From Streptomyces corallincola (GTDB lineage: Bacteria > Actinomycetota > Actinomycetes > Streptomycetales > Streptomycetaceae), in the NCBI RefSeq assembly GCF_019104725.1, contig NZ_JAHRXF010000016.1, positions 1 to 64,000 of the forward strand: a stretch of 64,000 nt of DNA. Reading direction: 5' to 3'. The position numbers were made by a program, and so were the translations under genes. The notes under the pieces were generated by a model. It searched no databases. It was not told the DNA's origin and worked only from the letters and a program-made list of their open reading frames with translations. Of this stretch, positions 61,586 through 64,000 are shown piece by piece. Position 1 is the stretch's first letter. Each line of letters begins with the position of its first letter.

Positions 61586-63769
61586 TCACGCGCGGGGCGC
61601 CCCGCCGAACCGCTCGCCCTTCTCCGCCTTCTCCACCAGCAGCGCGGGCGGGGTGAACCGCTCGCCGTACGCCTCGGCCAGCTCCCGGGCGCGGGCCACG
61701 AAGCCGGGCAGGCCGCCCGCGTAGCCGTCGATGTACTGAAGGACACCGCCGGTCCAGCCGGGGAAGCCGATGCCGAGGATCGAGCCGATGTTGGCGTCCG
61801 GGACGGAGGTCAGCACGCCCTCCTCCAGCAGCCGTACGGTGTCCAGCGCCTCCGCGAACAGCATGCGCTCCTGCATGTCGCGGAACGGCAGGGTGCGGCC
61901 GGGGCGGGTGAAGTGCTCGCGCAGGCCCGGCCAGAGCGCCCCCCGCCTGCCGCTGTCGTCGTAGTCGTAGAACCCGGCGCCGCCGCTGCGGCCGGGGCGG
62001 CCGAACTCGTCCACCATGCGCTCGATGAGCGCGTCGGCGGGGTGCGGGGTCCAGGTGCCGCCCGCCTCCTCGACGGCCCGGCGGGACTCCGCGCGGATCT
62101 TCCGGGGCAGGGTCAGGGTCAGCTCGTCCACCAGGGAGAGCACCTTGGCCGGGTATCCGGCCTGGGCGGCGGCCTGCTCGACGGAGGCGGGCTCGACGCC
62201 CTCGGCGACCATCGCCACGCCCTCGTTGATGAAGTGGCCGATCACCCGGGAGGTGAAGAAGCCGCGCGAGTCGTTGACGACGATGGGCGTCTTGTTGATC
62301 TGCCGGACCAGGTCGAACGCGCGGGCCAGCGCCTCGTCGCCGGTGCGGTCGCCCTTGATGATCTCCACCAGCGGCATCTTGTCCACGGGCGAGAAGAAGT
62401 GCAGGCCGATGAAGTCGTCCTGCCGTGCCACGCCCTCCGCGAGCGCGGTGATGGGCAGCGTGGAGGTGTTGGAGCAGAGCAGCGCGTCGGGGGCGACGAC
62501 GGACTCGATCTCCTGGAACACCTTGTGCTTGAGCGCGGTGTCCTCGAAGACGGCCTCGATCACCGCGTCGCAGCCCGCGAGGTCGCCCGTCTCGGCGGTC
62601 GGGGTGATCCGGGCGAGCAGCGCGTCGGCCTTCTCCTGGCTGGTGCGGCCCTTGGCGACGGCCTTGGCGCACAGCTTCTCCGAGTAGCCCTTGCCCCGGG
62701 CCGCCGCCTCGGCGGTGACGTCCTTGAGGACGACGTCGATCCCGGCGCGGGCGCAGGAGTAGGCGATGCCCGCGCCCATCATCCCGGCGCCGAGGACGGC
62801 CACCTTGCGGACCGGGCGGGGTTCGACTCCCCGGGGGCGGCTGGCACCGGAATTGACGGCCTGGAGGTCGAAGAAGAACGCCTGGATCATGTTCTTGGCG
62901 GTCTGCCCGGCGGCCAGCTCCACGAAGTAGCGGGCCTCGATGACCTGCGCGGTCTCGAAGTCCACCTGGGCGCCCTCGACGGCGGCGGCGAGGATACGCG
63001 CCGGGGCCGGGTAGGGGGCGCCGCCGGTCTGCTTGCGCAGGGTGGCCGGGAACGCGGGCAGGTTGGCGGCGAACCTGGGGTTGGCCGGGGTGCCGCCGGG
63101 GATGCGGTGGCCGGGCACGTCCCAGGGCTGCGCGGAGTCGGGGTGGGTGTCGATGAACGCCCGCGCCTTGGCGAGGAGTTCCTCGGGGGTGGCGGCCACC
63201 TCGTGGACCAGGCCGTTCTCCTGGGCGCGGCGCGCGTTGTACTGGGTGCCCTGGAGCAGCACCTTCAGCAGCGCGTCGGTGATGCCGAGCAGCCGTACGG
63301 TGCGGGCGACACCGCCGCCGCCGGGCAGCAGGCCGAGGGTGACCTCGGGGCAGCCGATCCTGGTGCCGGGGGTGTCGAGGGCGATCCGGTGGTGGCAGGC
63401 GAGGGCGAGTTCGAAACCGCCGCCGAGGGCCGCGCCGTTGATCGCGGCGACGACCGGCCTGCCGAGGGTCTCGATGCGGCGCAGGTCACGCTTGAGGGCC
63501 AGCCCGCCGTCGAACAGTTCCTGGGCGGTCTCCGGGGTGACCTTGATCAGGTCGCGCAGGTCGCCGCCCGCGAAAAAGGTCTTCTTGGCGGAGGTGACGA
63601 TGACGCCCCGCACGGAGTCCTTCTCGGCCTCCAGCCGGTCGGCGGTGGCGGCGAGCGAGGCGCGGAACGCCGCGTTCATGGTGTTGGCGGACTGGTCGGG
63701 GTCGTCCAGGACGAGGGTGACGATCCCGGTGTCGTCCTGCTCCCAGCGGATGGTGGTGCTCTCGGTCAT
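61586..63769 (-). CDS. Fatty-acid oxidation multifunctional protein (enoyl-CoA hydratase / 3-hydroxyacyl-CoA dehydrogenase)
   Basis: The 727-residue beta-oxidation enzyme joins an N-terminal crotonase domain (about 1-190, [10 protein letters not shown] and [20 protein letters not shown]) to a C-terminal 3-hydroxyacyl-CoA dehydrogenase. In the latter, [21 protein letters not shown] near residue 320 is the NAD fold, and [18 protein letters not shown] carries the catalytic His region. It performs the hydration and oxidation steps of beta-oxidation. It lies 40 bases after the following thiolase gene in the same direction, which would complete the cycle. Confidence 0.94.
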   Translation of the reverse strand: MTESTTIRWEQDDTGIVTLVLDDPDQSANTMNAAFRASLAATADRLEAEKDSVRGVIVTSAKKTFFAGGDLRDLIKVTPETAQELFDGGLALKRDLRRIETLGRPVVAAINGAALGGGFELALACHHRIALDTPGTRIGCPEVTLGLLPGGGGVARTVRLLGITDALLKVLLQGTQYNARRAQENGLVHEVAATPEELLAKARAFIDTHPDSAQPWDVPGHRIPGGTPANPRFAANLPAFPATLRKQTGGAPYPAPARILAAAVEGAQVDFETAQVIEARYFVELAAGQTAKNMIQAFFFDLQAVNSGASRPRGVEPRPVRKVAVLGAGMMGAGIAYSCARAGIDVVLKDVTAEAAARGKGYSEKLCAKAVAKGRTSQEKADALLARITPTAETGDLAGCDAVIEAVFEDTALKHKVFQEIESVVAPDALLCSNTSTLPITALAEGVARQDDFIGLHFFSPVDKMPLVEIIKGDRTGDEALARAFDLVRQINKTPIVVNDSRGFFTSRVIGHFINEGVAMVAEGVEPASVEQAAAQAGYPAKVLSLVDELTLTLPRKIRAESRRAVEEAGGTWTPHPADALIERMVDEFGRPGRSGGAGFYDYDDSGRRGALWPGLREHFTRPGRTLPFRDMQERMLFAEALDTVRLLEEGVLTSVPDANIGSILGIGFPGWTGGVLQYIDGYAGGLPGFVARARELAEAYGERFTPPALLVEKAEKGERFGGAPRA

Positions 63770-63811
63770 GACAGCCGTCTTTCGTGAGGTCTCGGGGTGC
63801 CGCGGGGAGGG

Positions 63812-64000
<189 letters not shown>

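Noticed and set aside
61223..63787. Plus-strand frame of 854 codons opposite the multifunctional oxidation gene
   Set aside because: Antisense shadow with no recognisable motif.

Overview
The window is high-GC actinobacterial chromosome, almost certainly Streptomyces. Third-codon GC is extreme, start codons are often GTG or TTG, and there is a complete conservon signalling operon, a hopanoid operon, a c-di-AMP riboswitch in front of a cell-wall hydrolase, and two DUF574 methyltransferases. From memory, the gene order resembles the SCO6731-SCO6800 part of Streptomyces coelicolor read in reverse, but I could not run that comparison.

Layout. 1-8.6 kb: a TauE-type exporter, a small secreted cysteine-rich protein, a thiolase, a 15-bp tandem-repeat array, an alpha/beta hydrolase, two DUF574 methyltransferases flanking a HAD phosphatase, a NUDIX-like protein, a maleylpyruvate-isomerase-like protein and tRNA-Pro(GGG). 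8.7-14.6 kb: an MFS exporter, a YjbR-like protein, a 173-bp MITE with TA duplication, a LysR regulator and the kbl/tdh threonine-degradation pair. 14.8-19.1 kb: a conservon (cvnA-B-C-D) plus a GAF protein. 19.5-26.6 kb: an NAPE-PLD-like metallohydrolase, a Leu/Glu-type dehydrogenase, an SGNH hydrolase, a riboswitch-controlled LysM/M23 endopeptidase, a tyrosine phosphatase and an XRE-cupin regulator with a tiny membrane partner, preceded by twin palindromic operators.

26.7-38.6 kb is one long minus-strand hopanoid operon: hpnC-hpnD-hpnE-polyprenyl synthase-shc-hpnG-hpnH-dxs-hpnO. It makes farnesyl-type precursor, squalene, hopene and extended aminohopanoids. 39.0-46.1 kb is a second minus-strand operon of seven tightly coupled genes: two CDP-alcohol phosphotransferases, a nucleotidyltransferase, a glycerol-1-phosphate-dehydrogenase-like enzyme, a family 2 glycosyltransferase and a TagGH-type ABC exporter. 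I infer an uncharacterised cell-envelope polyol-phosphate polymer or lipid, and this is the most interesting system in the window. A galE gene reads away from it.

47-64 kb: a CDF metal exporter, isopentenyl diphosphate isomerase (idi), an anti-sigma-type ATPase, an HdeD-like membrane protein, an enoyl-CoA hydratase, Tex, an ABC-F ATPase, secreted S15 and M1 peptidases in divergent orientation, an asparagine-type permease, the fatty-acid oxidation multifunctional enzyme and the 3' end of its partner thiolase. Intergenic hairpins mark most operon ends.
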